From positions 434,001 through 498,000 of the forward strand of contig NZ_JANIGO010000001.1 of the NCBI RefSeq assembly GCF_024518835.1: a DNA stretch of 64,000 bases, given 5' to 3'. The position numbers and the translations under genes were made by a program. Numbering within the stretch: the first letter of the stretch is position 1; every line of letters starts with the position of its first letter. The DNA is from Limnobacter humi (GTDB lineage Bacteria > Pseudomonadota > Gammaproteobacteria > Burkholderiales > Burkholderiaceae_B). Below, in pieces: positions 1 to 8,082 of this stretch. Below the pieces are notes generated by a model, which had not been told where the DNA came from, did not search any database, and saw only the letters and a program-made list of their open reading frames with translations.

Positions 1-428
1 AATTCATCAAAGCCCAGCAATTCAGCAATGCCGGGAAAACTGCGGGGCTGAGCCAAGTCCTGCTCGGTCAAACTGCTGAGTTGGGGCTCAACAACGTGAA
101 GATCGCTTGGCTTGAGCAATATAGACAACACGCTATTGAGCACCTTGGGCACGGACTGACCTGAGGCGCTTGGATTCACCACAACAAACAGCTCCACACC
201 ACGGTGGTTGCAGGCGTATTCACTTAACTGGAAGGTACCGATGCCTTTCAAGAAACCAAGGTGCAGCTTGTGCGCCTGAATGGTGTTGAAGTGTGTGACA
301 TTTCTGGAATGCGCAACAGTGTTGATTGATATACCACTGCTTTCAAATACACAGTTGAGAGAGGCCTGCGCGGGTGTGTTCAATAGCCCGACAGAACACA
401 ACAGGGTTGTGATGATGATCTGCTTCAT
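1..428 (-). CDS. Secreted hypothetical protein (3' end outside window)
   Basis: An open frame starts with ATG at 426-428 and runs off the left edge without a stop, giving about 142 residues. The first ~22 residues form a typical signal peptide (MKQ, then a hydrophobic run ending in PAQA), so the product is probably periplasmic or secreted. The mature part has at least two cysteines and no motif I recognise. Its start lies 9 bp downstream of the arfB stop, so the two are probably co-transcribed. No function is assigned. Confidence 0.6.
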   Translation of the reverse strand, partial: MKQIIITTLLCSVGLLNTPAQASLNCVFESSGISINTVAHSRNVTHFNTIQAHKLHLGFLKGIGTFQLSEYACNHRGVELFVVVNPSASGQSVPKVLNSVLSILLKPSDLHVVEPQLSSLTEQDLAQPRSFPGIAELLGFDE

Positions 429-437
429 TCAAATACC

Positions 438-836
438 TTAAATCCCCACCTTGGACCGACCCGACTTCACCTCGGCCCGTTTGGACTTGCCTTCCCGCCG
501 GCGGCGCTTGGACGCCAACGTTGGCCGGGTTGGGCGGCGGGTGCGCGGCACATGCTCGGCCTGCTCAATCAGCTCACGGAGCCTTGCCAAGGCCTCAAGC
601 TTGTTGGCCTCTTGGCTGCGCGAGCCCTGCGCTTTGATGACGACCATGCCCTCGCTGGTGATTCGACTGTCGGAGATGTTGAGCAGCCTTTCCTTCACGG
701 ACAGTGGCAACCCAGAGGCATGAATATTGAAGCGGAGCTGAACCGCTGTTGCAGACGTGTTGACGTGCTGACCACCGGGGCCTTGGGCACGGATGGCGGT
801 GAATTCAATGTCAGATTCGGAAAGGACGTAGCGCAT
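438..836 (-). CDS. arfB: Alternative ribosome-rescue factor ArfB (YaeJ), peptidyl-tRNA hydrolase
   Basis: A 132-residue protein with the class I release-factor core, including GPGGQHVN with GGQ at residues 21-23, and a very basic C-terminal tail rich in Arg/Lys (RRPTRP, KRRRREGK). This is the ArfB/YaeJ architecture: the tail threads into the empty mRNA channel of a stalled ribosome and the GGQ loop hydrolyses the peptidyl-tRNA. The length matches the family (about 130-140). I chose ATG 836 because the product then begins in the usual MRY..S style. A start at 881 is open, but it would read through a remnant shared with another locus (see the repeat at 841-905). Confidence 0.92.
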   Translation of the reverse strand: MRYVLSESDIEFTAIRAQGPGGQHVNTSATAVQLRFNIHASGLPLSVKERLLNISDSRITSEGMVVIKAQGSRSQEANKLEALARLRELIEQAEHVPRTRRPTRPTLASKRRRREGKSKRAEVKSGRSKVGI

Positions 837-840
837 TTCG

Positions 841-905
841 GTAGGCCCTAGTAATAGCACCGAGAGCACTGGGATGGTCAATTTTGACCTTCATAAAATC
901 CTCAC
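841..905 (-). repeat. Remnant 5' gene fragment, copy 1
   Basis: On the minus strand an ATG at 892-894, preceded by GTGAGGATTTT, encodes a 21-codon stub that begins MKVKIDHPSAL and soon stops. Nearly the same sequence recurs at 2455-2502, where the stub begins MQIKVDHPSAL. The fragment looks like the start of a gene, perhaps a GNAT-type acetyltransferase judging only by the flavour of its N-terminus, left behind by deletion upstream of arfB. Confidence 0.5.
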
Positions 906-945
906 GATTGGGCGGAAAGTGAAGAAATAAAGTACGAATTGGAAG

Positions 946-972
946 GAATCCTCACGATCGGGAGGATTCTTA
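946..972. other. Small inverted repeat, possible terminator
   Basis: AATCCTC and GAGGATT form a 7-bp stem separated by about 8 bases, followed on the + strand by CTTAC without a clear T run. It sits between the ivy-like gene and the arfB upstream region. It may end the minus-strand transglycosylase/inhibitor transcript, but the evidence is weak. Confidence 0.3.
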
Positions 973-1006
973 CATAGCCACCTCATTACGTCCAATTATT
1001 GTCCGT

Positions 1007-1465
1007 CTAATCGCCATGCCGTTCTAAAAACCCCTTTCGAATAACCTCTGGCAGCACCGAATAATCATCTGTCATGCCATACCAACGGGTACTCACCCGA
1101 TTTTCCGCCCGCGTAAAAAAACCTGCCCAAACCGTTTGGTTGGCAGGGTCGATCACCACGGTGGCCATATCGGCCGGGCAATTGTGCGGAAGGCATTGGT
1201 CAACAATCAGCAAGCCCTCCACCTCAGCAACCGGTGCTTCGGCTTTGAACCTGGCCAATGCAGCCTGTTCTGCTTTTGGCAAGATCTGCTTCAGCGCAGC
1301 TTGAATCGCTGGCTGCCTCAGAAGTGATTTCTGACCCACCAACCGGGTAGATGGTGCCTTGCCCAACCACGCGGTGAATGTATTCCAGTCGGCAGTGGGG
1401 CTTGCCGCTTCCGAAATACCAGCCCACAAACACAACAAGATCAACGGCCATTTCAAGGGTTTCAT
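1007..1465 (-). CDS. Ivy-like lysozyme inhibitor, periplasmic
   Basis: A 152-residue protein with a clear signal peptide (MKPLKWPLILL...SEA, cleavage near residue 20). Residues 91-96 read CLPHNC, matching the CKPHDC loop that Ivy inserts into the lysozyme active site, and the following strands (ATVVIDP, VWAGFF) also fit the Ivy fold. Ivy proteins inhibit c-type lysozyme in the periplasm, and some relatives act on other muramidases. The start at 1465 lies 7 bp after the stop of the transglycosylase-domain gene, so the two form an operon. The 3' end of this gene is duplicated at 3224-3347. Confidence 0.8.
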   Translation of the reverse strand: MKPLKWPLILLCLWAGISEAASPTADWNTFTAWLGKAPSTRLVGQKSLLRQPAIQAALKQILPKAEQAALARFKAEAPVAEVEGLLIVDQCLPHNCPADMATVVIDPANQTVWAGFFTRAENRVSTRWYGMTDDYSVLPEVIRKGFLERHGD

Positions 1466-1472
1466 TGCGGGC

Positions 1473-1889
1473 TCACAGATGAATTTTGTGGAGGGCCACC
1501 ATGGGGTGGGCTGTGTCACCTTTAAGGCACGCCTCACAGGTGTGAATCGACTTCGAATAACCCTTACCGGTACCAAAACTGGCATCAATGCCACCCAGCT
1601 TATTTTTGGCGATGTCGAGATACAAGGTGCCACATTGAATGTTGGTCGCTGGGTCGAGCATGTCAGCATGCTCAAAGTGCGTGCCGGCGGGTGTCAGTTT
1701 ATTGACCATGTCCACCGCACCTTTACTGATTTGCATCAAACCTGTGATGGTTTGGCTGTTGGTACGGGATGGGTTGAAATTGGTTTCTTTCCAGATCAGA
1801 CAAATCACAAACTCATCCGAAAATTCCTTGGAACGGTTGTTTTCCTTAACCAGCTTCTGAATTTCATCAAACGTTAAAGCGCCTTGCAT
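1473..1889 (-). CDS. Small lytic transglycosylase (SLT-like) domain protein
   Basis: A 138-residue protein made of little more than an SLT-type goose-lysozyme-like fold. The candidate catalytic Glu is E35 in WKETNFNP, followed by GLMQI at 50-54 and a conserved N-x-Q-C-G-T-x-Y-L segment near residues 85-95. No signal peptide or membrane anchor is visible, which is unusual for a housekeeping peptidoglycan enzyme. With the Ivy-like inhibitor immediately downstream, it could be a secreted effector with its immunity protein. No secretion genes are present in the window to confirm this. Confidence 0.75.
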   Translation of the reverse strand: MQGALTFDEIQKLVKENNRSKEFSDEFVICLIWKETNFNPSRTNSQTITGLMQISKGAVDMVNKLTPAGTHFEHADMLDPATNIQCGTLYLDIAKNKLGGIDASFGTGKGYSKSIHTCEACLKGDTAHPMVALHKIHL

Positions 1890-2537
1890 ATGGTCCCCGA
1901 CAACGATTGTTGGTCAGCATTGACTGCCTGACAAGTATTGGCTTGGTAACCAACGGCGGGGGTTGGTTCGATTGGGGAGAAATTTCAAAGATGGATAAAT
2001 ACGGATGAGCGTGAAATTCGCCCTCCTGCGTTATGCAGGAAACTCTAGAGTTTCAACTGTTCGCTGTCAGGGGAGGCTTACGGCATCACCCCACAATCGT
2101 CCGTCAAACCGGCAAGGTGTTTGTTTCGTCGTCGGCAATTCCTTCATGTTGGTCGACACTACCGTCTAAAGAGCGGTTGAGGCTGAAGGTCAAAAGCCCC
2201 TAGTCTGCCAGGTCCGATTCAATTGGTCTTCGTGTGCTCGGTAGCAATACGTTATGAATGATGACGAAAATTGAGTGTTAGGACCCGTGAGAGGCAATTA
2301 GCGTAGCCGCCAGTCCGTTTGTAACGTGTTAGGTGCAATCACCACTGCGGCCAGACTCCACTTTGGCTCGTAGTTCACCCCCTCGCCCCTCCCAAACGTC
2401 GAAGTCAAAGGCACACTGAACCGCGCTGGCTTTTGCGACAGGCCAGAACGATGGGCTCCAAGGCACTGGGATGATCGACTTTGATTTGCATAAAATCCTC
2501 ACTCATGTGGATTTAGAATGGATGACCAACCGGTATT
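1890..2537. other. 648-bp gap without a recognisable gene
   Basis: I see no open frame with a convincing protein or start signal here. Two GTTAGG-like motifs (around 2278 and 2329) recall integron core sites, but no paired attC structure can be drawn. Near 2030-2056 there are short palindromes (CTCTAGAG). The stretch 2455-2502 copies the fragment found at 841-905. It is best described as decayed sequence. Confidence 0.5.
2455..2502 (-). repeat. Remnant 5' gene fragment, copy 2
   Basis: This matches the copy at 841-905 closely, from CACTGGGATG through CATAAAATCCTCAC. On the minus strand ATG 2489-2491 opens a stub reading MQIKVDHPSAL before running into a stop. In copy 1 about 110 bp separate the fragment from the ivy-like 3' end. 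Here a complete gene (2538-3182) lies between the same two landmarks. Confidence 0.5.
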
Positions 2538-3182
2538 TTAGTCACCCGATATGAACACGCTAATTTGCCACCGTCCATCGATCTTGCTGAATCGGAGCCG
2601 ATCAGCCAGTGAACTGCGCAGAAAGCTGGATTCCATAAACCCGGTTCGATTTTGATCCAGTTTGATGTGGGTCCATGACGCTTGGCTGAATTGATCATTG
2701 GCAAGCTCAACAACAGAAAAACTCAAATGATCAATCACTGGTGCAGCGTTGCTAGGTTGGCTGTAGACAGGCACATCCGCGGCAATAACGGCGACGAATT
2801 CAAATGCGTCTTTGTCATTCGGCCAATTGGTGAATACATAAGGTGCAGTGAATGAACCATCCGAATCAAAAGTACCGCCAAGCGCCAGAGTTTCAGCCAT
2901 TATTGGCCAAACTGGAGAATCAGGGCGTGATGGATCCCAATTTTTTACGAAATCATCAAAACCCGACTCTGAACCGAATGAGAAAAATATGTCCTTGCTA
3001 ATCACATTCAACAGGAAATTTGGATCTCTTCGCGCTATTGCGGACTGAAGTTGAACACGAAACGCGAAAAAGTCAGGATTCAATGATGCCTCATCAACAG
3101 GCAATAAACGATCACTTGCAGATGCCGTTACCGTATTAAAAACGAGGAGTACTAATAGGATAAAAAATCGGCACATTTTCAT
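2538..3182 (-). CDS. Secreted protein with SH3b-like C-terminal region
   Basis: A 214-residue protein with an N-terminal signal peptide (MKMCRFFILLVLL...ASA, about 22 residues). The C-terminal half has the feel of a bacterial SH3 domain: a segment around DVPVYSQPS, then a W-x-H-I-K-L strand and a G-F-M-E-S turn typical of SH3b repeats. No catalytic motif is seen. The gene sits between two duplicated landmarks (2455-2502 and 3224-3347) and may have been inserted there. Function unknown; a periplasmic binding role is possible. Confidence 0.6.
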   Translation of the reverse strand: MKMCRFFILLVLLVFNTVTASASDRLLPVDEASLNPDFFAFRVQLQSAIARRDPNFLLNVISKDIFFSFGSESGFDDFVKNWDPSRPDSPVWPIMAETLALGGTFDSDGSFTAPYVFTNWPNDKDAFEFVAVIAADVPVYSQPSNAAPVIDHLSFSVVELANDQFSQASWTHIKLDQNRTGFMESSFLRSSLADRLRFSKIDGRWQISVFISGD

Positions 3183-3223
3183 AGTTGCTTACAAAGTCAA
3201 TTTTTACGTTATGCGCAGGGCGA

Positions 3224-3347
3224 TCAGTCACCATGCCGTTTTAAAAAACCCTTTCGGATAACCTCCGGCAGCACAGAATAATCATACGTCATGCCATACC
3301 AACGGGTACTCAACCAATTTTCCTCCCGCGTAAAAAAAACCTGTCGA
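3224..3347 (-). pseudogene. Duplicated 3' end of the ivy-like gene
   Basis: About 120 bp repeat the last ~40 codons of the gene at 1007-1465 at roughly 85-90% identity by eye, including the terminal R-H-G-D-stop. No upstream coding part is present, so this is a fragment. It marks a segmental duplication that also includes the fragment at 2455-2502. Confidence 0.75.
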
Positions 3348-3494
3348 GTTGTATGGCGCCGAAAACCAAGAGCAAGTGGCTGATTTGGAAATATGGATTG
3401 GATTTGTGGTGGGAATGGTCATCTTTTGGCCAATAGGCCTGCTTACATTCCGAAAAAATTAATTGAACCGCCTCACTGCCGAATAAAGGAAGTA

Positions 3495-3965
3495 ATGAAT
3501 AGACAAAACCATCACTCCCGTTGGGTTGTGACTATTAACCTATTGCTAGGGACATTCAGTAGTCAAAGCGCTTTTGCCTGGGATTCACCCAAAGCCGCTG
3601 TCGAGGAATTTGTAAAGTTCGACTTGCAAGGCGGTCGACTGAGCTCAGAGCAATGGTCAACCTACATCGACCAATATGTGTATGCGCCAAAGGAATACGA
3701 CGAGCCAGGCTGGGATATAGCAACCATTGTGACCACCTATCGCATTGGCAAACCAGCCTGTGAAAACAACCTTTGTCGAGTCAAGGTGAAGTACACTCTG
3801 CTTCCCACAAAAAGCATGCACGATACGTCCATTGCTCGACATGAACACGGCGGGACAGAGACCCTTGAATTTCGGGTCAGGAACACAGCGGGCAATTGGA
3901 AAATTGAACCACGGGGTGAACACCCGAGAATATCGATAGAGACTTATCATAAATCGAGAAACTGA
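3495..3965 (+). CDS. Secreted hypothetical protein
   Basis: A 156-residue product starting at ATG 3495, chosen because a strong AAAGGAAGT ribosome-binding site precedes it and because the N-terminus then forms a clean signal peptide ending SAFA before WDSP. An upstream in-frame start (3393) would bury this signal. The mature protein has a Cys pair (CENNLC) likely to form a disulfide. No family recognised. Its end overlaps the convergent lipoprotein gene by 19 bp. Confidence 0.6.
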   Translation: MNRQNHHSRWVVTINLLLGTFSSQSAFAWDSPKAAVEEFVKFDLQGGRLSSEQWSTYIDQYVYAPKEYDEPGWDIATIVTTYRIGKPACENNLCRVKVKYTLLPTKSMHDTSIARHEHGGTETLEFRVRNTAGNWKIEPRGEHPRISIETYHKSRN

Positions 3966-4510
3966 GCGTCTGGAATTTCGCAGACCTCGTCAGTCTCCGG
4001 GTTGAGGCCCAGCTGATTCACCGCCTTACTGATTGTTTTGTCGTGAATACCCCAACGAACCCGAATACCACCTCCTTCGTCGGCTTGCAGCCTGTTCACA
4101 TCCTCAGTGGACAACACAAAAATCCACATGAAGCCATAGAACTTATGGACAGTGGATTGATATTGAAGCGTTCGGACAGGCGAGCTGTTTTTGAAGACAG
4201 TGACCTGACTGTGCACCAAGGTACGGGAATAGGTGGGGATCAAACCAAAACTGGCCGATGACACTTTTCCAGCGAATGATTCATCTGCGTAATCATCGAC
4301 AGCATCGCTGGAATATTTCAACGCATAACTGGCGCTGGATTGGTCGCAGGTCTTGAGGAACACATTACCCGCAACATCCTTCAGATCTCCACTAACTCGC
4401 CCGGCGCAGCCAGACGATGCGAATGCCAACAGCAGCAATACACCATAGCCTCGTTTGAATAATCGCTTGTTTACTGATTGTATTTTTCGCATGGCAGTTT
4501 TTCTGATCAA
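3947..4510 (-). CDS. Putative lipoprotein of unknown function
   Basis: A 187-residue protein with a basic N-terminus, a hydrophobic stretch and a lipobox-like LAFASSGC with the lipidated Cys at residue 35. A start at 4492 (MRKIQ) would put the lipobox at a more usual distance and is equally likely. The mature domain is not recognised. It converges with, and slightly overlaps, the secreted protein gene at 3495-3965. Confidence 0.6.
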   Translation of the reverse strand: MIRKTAMRKIQSVNKRLFKRGYGVLLLLAFASSGCAGRVSGDLKDVAGNVFLKTCDQSSASYALKYSSDAVDDYADESFAGKVSSASFGLIPTYSRTLVHSQVTVFKNSSPVRTLQYQSTVHKFYGFMWIFVLSTEDVNRLQADEGGGIRVRWGIHDKTISKAVNQLGLNPETDEVCEIPDAQFLDL

Positions 4511-4604
4511 AACACGACCATGTTAGTGCTCTGATCTTTGACCGAAAAAAGTCTCTACCATCCGGGGGATTCATACACCCGATAACGGGTGAGATTGCAT
4601 GCTG

Positions 4605-5261
4605 TTACGCCACGTGGTCATTCTGCGCGAATTGCCAGCCGCTTCTGTCCATGTGCATGACAACCATGGTAATGACGGTCAACAAGCTGGATTGAGGGTC
4701 GCTCTTTAATAGGTCGATGGTGTGTGTGTCTCGCAAGGTCAGAAGTTTTCCTTGAACTCGTGCAAGGTATTCTGACCGATGAGTAATCTTGAAATCCAGA
4801 TCCCAAAAATTGCCCGTCATTTCGGCGCCATCCAATGGGCCGCCAACCACTTGGTACTTCCGCACCACAGACCATATTGGCCTTTGAATTTTGAAGACCC
4901 CAAGTTGGCTGGTGATCAACCATGTTGGGCGCCACGCGAACACTTTCCGCCGGATGGTGGCCACTTCCCCTTGTGCATTGGTCAAACACCATGTGGGGTT
5001 GAAGAATGCGAATTCTCCTCTGGCCTCGTAAACGAGTTCACCCTGTTGGTTGGTGATCGGAATTCGTCCTCTCAGTGAAAAAATTTTGTTGGAAATGGTT
5101 AACTGTTGGATCAATTTAATGGCTCGTTCTCGAGAAATTTTCTGTAGCGATAACGTTCGCGAAGCAGGTATGCCAATGACGAACATCTCGAACAAGTGGA
5201 TCAGGAGAAGAGTCGGAAGCTCAACAATTTTTTCTCCTGATTGGAGGAACCCTTGTATCAA
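4605..5261 (-). CDS. LURP-one-related family protein (tubby/scramblase-like fold)
   Basis: A 218-residue protein whose middle and C-terminal parts match the LURP-one-related pattern: NKIFSLRGR, an ITNQQGE turn, YEARGEFAFF, then KVFAWRPTW. This fold is shared with Tubby and phospholipid scramblases, and bacterial members have no settled function. The N-terminal ~45 residues are partly hydrophobic and could contact the membrane. Its ATG overlaps the stop of the upstream zinc-ribbon-like gene (ATGA at 5258-5261), so translation is probably coupled. Confidence 0.75.
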   Translation of the reverse strand: MIQGFLQSGEKIVELPTLLLIHLFEMFVIGIPASRTLSLQKISRERAIKLIQQLTISNKIFSLRGRIPITNQQGELVYEARGEFAFFNPTWCLTNAQGEVATIRRKVFAWRPTWLITSQLGVFKIQRPIWSVVRKYQVVGGPLDGAEMTGNFWDLDFKITHRSEYLARVQGKLLTLRDTHTIDLLKSDPQSSLLTVITMVVMHMDRSGWQFAQNDHVA

Positions 5262-5551
5262 AGCCAGCTCGGAGCAGCTTTAGCTGGCATTGAATTTCTA
5301 ACCTCGTATTTGATGTTCTCCTTGTTATCCCCACAAATAACGAGGATTTGACCATCAGGTTCTTGTTTGATGCTGGTCATCAATGCTTCCCGATGATTAT
5401 TAGTCAAGCCGTCCACCCACAGTTTTCCTCTGCGTGTGATGTCAAAGGTGAAGCAATAAGTACAGTAGCCCCGCGCCAAATTGCCGTGGTCGATATCGCT
5501 GGCGGGTGCTGCTTGATGACACAGCGGGCACGTGCATTTACTGCAAGACAT
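5258..5551 (-). CDS. Small Cys-rich (zinc-ribbon-like) protein
   Basis: A 97-residue protein starting MSCSKCTCPLCHQ, with Cys at 3, 6, 8 and 11 and a later Y-C-T-Y-C pair, suggesting one or two zinc-binding knuckles. I prefer ATG 5551 to the longer start at 5626 because the family-like Cys cluster then opens the protein. It overlaps the LURP-one gene by 4 bp. Function unknown; the pairing suggests a joint role. Confidence 0.55.
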   Translation of the reverse strand: MSCSKCTCPLCHQAAPASDIDHGNLARGYCTYCFTFDITRRGKLWVDGLTNNHREALMTSIKQEPDGQILVICGDNKENIKYEVRNSMPAKAAPSWL

Positions 5552-5771
5552 GGCATCTTCCTGTGGGATAGGTTTCGAGACACAGCGGAGTGTAATCAGC
5601 TTGTTGGTTAATAAAACGGACACCAACGATGAAAACTCATCAACACCGAAGTGGAAATATTAGCGAGATAAAAACAGCGGCTCAAATCGACCGTCCGTTC
5701 TGATGCAGCCAGTCAGTTACCTCGCAGATACATTCAGCACCGGTGAGGTAAGGCTGGTTTTTAAGAGAAAG

Positions 5772-6491
5772 TTAGATAGGTTTTAGACGAACGTGTACAT
5801 GAACATTCGTAGAACCATCTCCTGAGGATACGTCTTTGACTTCCAGAAAAGTCTGCTTACGAACCAATTCACCGAGCTTCTGAAAACCATAGTTTCGCGG
5901 ATCAAATGAAGGGCTATTTTTCAACAACATGGATCCAACTGTGGATAAGGGTGACCAACCGTTGTCGCGTGCTGTGGCTGTTATGGCAGTTCTCAGCATA
6001 GGCTCAATTGGCTCTGGTGGCTGCTCTTTTTGAGCCTCTTCTGTTTGCTCAGGCCTCAAGATTTCGGTGTAGATAAACTTGTCACACGCCGCAACAAATG
6101 CCGGTGCAGTTTTTCGTTCGCCAAAGCCGTAGACGACCAGCCCAGACTCCCGGATTCGGGTGGCCAGTCGCGTAAAGTCGCTATCGGAGGAAACAAGGCA
6201 GAAGCCGTCCAAATTGCCAGAGTGGAGTAAATCCATGGCATCGATGATTAACGAAGAGTCGGTCGAGTTTTTGCCAGTGGTATAGCCGAACTGCTGCACG
6301 GGTTGAATGGCCATTTTATGAAGGACATCTTTCCAGCTCCTTAAATTTGGCGTTGTCCAATCTCCATATGCTCGCTTAATACTGGCGATTCCATATCGTG
6401 CCACCTCAGAAAGAAGCTCATGAACAATTGCAGCTTGAGCATTGTCTGCATCAATAAGTACTGCAAGCTTTTCATTATTGGATTGCGCCAT
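5772..6491 (-). CDS. NYN-domain RNase-like protein with C-terminal LOTUS/OST-HTH domain
   Basis: A 239-residue protein. The N-terminal half is a NYN (PIN-like) nuclease domain: LIDADNAQ with acidic residues at 14 and 16, a central TDSSLIIDAMDLL, and VSSDSDFTRLA, which together supply the metal-binding acids. The C-terminal ~70 residues (GWSPLSTVGSML...GFQKLGELV) match OST-HTH/LOTUS, an RNA-binding fold. The start at 6491 has a good AAGGAG site. Such proteins probably process or degrade RNA in the cytoplasm, but targets are unknown. Confidence 0.85.
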   Translation of the reverse strand: MAQSNNEKLAVLIDADNAQAAIVHELLSEVARYGIASIKRAYGDWTTPNLRSWKDVLHKMAIQPVQQFGYTTGKNSTDSSLIIDAMDLLHSGNLDGFCLVSSDSDFTRLATRIRESGLVVYGFGERKTAPAFVAACDKFIYTEILRPEQTEEAQKEQPPEPIEPMLRTAITATARDNGWSPLSTVGSMLLKNSPSFDPRNYGFQKLGELVRKQTFLEVKDVSSGDGSTNVHVHVRLKPI

Positions 6492-6544
6492 TGACTCTCC
6501 TTGAGCAAACCAAGATCGATATGACATGGTTTGCCAAGATTACA

Positions 6545-7096
6545 TTAAAAATTTTTCTTCAGAATATGGGTCGGAAAGCCATCCATGCTGAGCTGGTTTT
6601 TCTGTTCCCAATATTCTTTCAAGCCCTGGTCGCCCCGCTTTTGTGCCCAGTTGGTGAGCAGGTCCCTGTCGCCCACGTAGTCGAAATTGGGTACAGCCAT
6701 GCCGCAGGAGGTTTGAACCAACTCAACCGACATGTCGAAAATTTGCCGGGCCCCGGGAATGGGGTCAAACAAGGCAAACAAGGAGGCCCACTCGGGCTCG
6801 TTGCGGTGAACCGCTTTGGCCTCGCCATACAAACGGAGAATGAGCGGGCTGCCGTTGAACGCGCAGAACATCAAGGTCATTCTGGGGTTCATTTGCACAT
6901 GGGCTGCTGTTTCGTTTCCGCTGCCCGTTACATTGAGCCAGGCCACCCGGTTTTTACCCAGCACCCGAAGCGAATCCATGCCCTTGGGTGAAATGTTGAC
7001 GCGCCCTGTGTCGGCAGCAGTGCCCACAAAATAGATTTTTTGCTCAGCGATGAACTCGCAATGTTTGTCCGACAGTTCGGTGTACTTTTGGCCCAT
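6545..7096 (-). CDS. Pyridoxamine 5'-phosphate oxidase-like (flavin-binding split barrel) protein
   Basis: A 183-residue protein of the PNPOx-like family that binds flavin or related cofactors: IYFVGTAA, NISPKGMDSLRVL, VAWLNVTGSGNETAAHV and MTLMFCAFNG fit the split-barrel strands. It is not the biosynthetic PdxH, since it lacks the usual C-terminal segment. ATG 7096 has a GGAGAGG ribosome-binding site; a longer frame is open but lacks support. The substrate is unknown. Confidence 0.8.
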   Translation of the reverse strand: MGQKYTELSDKHCEFIAEQKIYFVGTAADTGRVNISPKGMDSLRVLGKNRVAWLNVTGSGNETAAHVQMNPRMTLMFCAFNGSPLILRLYGEAKAVHRNEPEWASLFALFDPIPGARQIFDMSVELVQTSCGMAVPNFDYVGDRDLLTNWAQKRGDQGLKEYWEQKNQLSMDGFPTHILKKNF

Positions 7097-7142
7097 ACAA
7101 CCTCTCCAATGGCGGCTAATGCTGTCGCTAAAGAACGTTTGC

Positions 7143-7550
7143 TTATGGTTGCCCGTGCACGTGCCTGGCGAAATTGTTGAGAATGGACTGCCAACCTTGC
7201 TGCTGTTGCTCAACAGAATGCTGTTGCTCAGCGTCAAAGGTGACGCACACCTCTACACTGTTATCCAGCTGCTTGAACTCCACCGTGGCCGTGCGCTCGC
7301 CGAAGGCATATTCGATCAACTTGTTTGGCACCACTTGTGTGTAGGTGCCGGCAAAGTCGAAACCAAAGCTGCTGTCTTTGGCTTCCATGCGGGAAGAAAA
7401 AGAGCCGCCCACCCGCAAGTCGACCGTGGACTGGGTGGTGTGCCAGTCGTCGGAAGCGGCGTTCCATTGCATGATGTCTGCTGGTGTGGTGTATGCGGTC
7501 CAGACCTCGCTGACGGGCGCGTTGACTGTGGTTTTGACGGTGATCTTCAT
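7143..7550 (-). CDS. SRPBCC (AHSA1-type) domain protein
   Basis: A 135-residue single-domain protein opening MKITVKTTVNAPVSEVW with a tryptophan-containing helix, then IMQWNAAS and DLRVGGSF, and closing with GWQSILNNF. This is the AHSA1/SRPBCC hydrophobic-ligand-binding fold. The family is broad and often called activator of Hsp90 ATPase homologue, but the ligand is unknown. The gene is a single unit on the same strand as its neighbours. Confidence 0.85.
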   Translation of the reverse strand: MKITVKTTVNAPVSEVWTAYTTPADIMQWNAASDDWHTTQSTVDLRVGGSFSSRMEAKDSSFGFDFAGTYTQVVPNKLIEYAFGERTATVEFKQLDNSVEVCVTFDAEQQHSVEQQQQGWQSILNNFARHVHGQP

Positions 7551-7607
7551 GGAGCGGTCCTGGGGGGGTGGTTGGTCAGTGTTTGCGGTGTGCCCAATGA
7601 ATTGATC

Positions 7608-7895
7608 TTACAAGTTCACATCTCGTTTAGCCACGGCTCGTCGTATTCCAAGAAAAATGACAGCGATGGCCGAATAAAATATCCAACTCACAACCAAACC
7701 AACAATGACTTCCAGGTCAGCGATTTGCTCGGCGTTTTCCGCACCATAAAGCTGGACCAATTTAAGGCCAAGCCACTCTGGCACGTCTGGCAGAAAACCG
7801 GGGTAGTTGGTCCAGTACCAAGTGGTCAGAAGGCTTGCAAAAAATATCAAGGCAAGCAACCCTCGCTCGGTGGAAAGCGGTATGAGACAAGCCAT
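7608..7895 (-). CDS. Small membrane protein, unknown function
   Basis: A 95-residue product with two predicted membrane segments (about residues 11-28, LLALIFFASLLTTWYW, and 62-84, LEVIVGLVVSWIFYSAIAVIFL) and a basic C-terminus. No attC follows it, so I treat it as the first chromosomal gene beyond the integron array rather than a cassette. Confidence 0.5.
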   Translation of the reverse strand: MACLIPLSTERGLLALIFFASLLTTWYWTNYPGFLPDVPEWLGLKLVQLYGAENAEQIADLEVIVGLVVSWIFYSAIAVIFLGIRRAVAKRDVNL

Positions 7896-7939
7896 TGTTT
7901 CACTTCAAGTTGATACCCAATCGGGCACTTGGTTCAGAG

Positions 7940-8054
7940 GCATAACGCCAAAGTTCGGCGGCGCCGAAGCAAAAGGCGGAGGATACCAGCACTGGCCATG
8001 AAAATGACCAAGGCATGGCCTGTACTGGCGTCCGCTTGCAACGTACAGTTTGCC
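7940..8054 (-). repeat. attC site 10 (YefM-YoeB cassette)
   Basis: Bounded by GCATAAC and a degenerate GTTTGCC, about 115 bp, with a long imperfect stem in which CACTGGCCATG pairs with CATGGCCTGTACTGG. Its inner arms resemble those of attC 6 at 15990-16106. It lies directly downstream of the YoeB-like toxin and is the outermost site seen. Confidence 0.7.
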
Positions 8055-8082
8055 TATGGCCTATTGAAAGCTCTGTAGGCAC

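Noticed and set aside
2260-2345. GTTAGG-like motifs that might mark another integron attC
   Set aside because: No matching partner core box or stem could be drawn, and the neighbouring genes are on both strands with large gaps.
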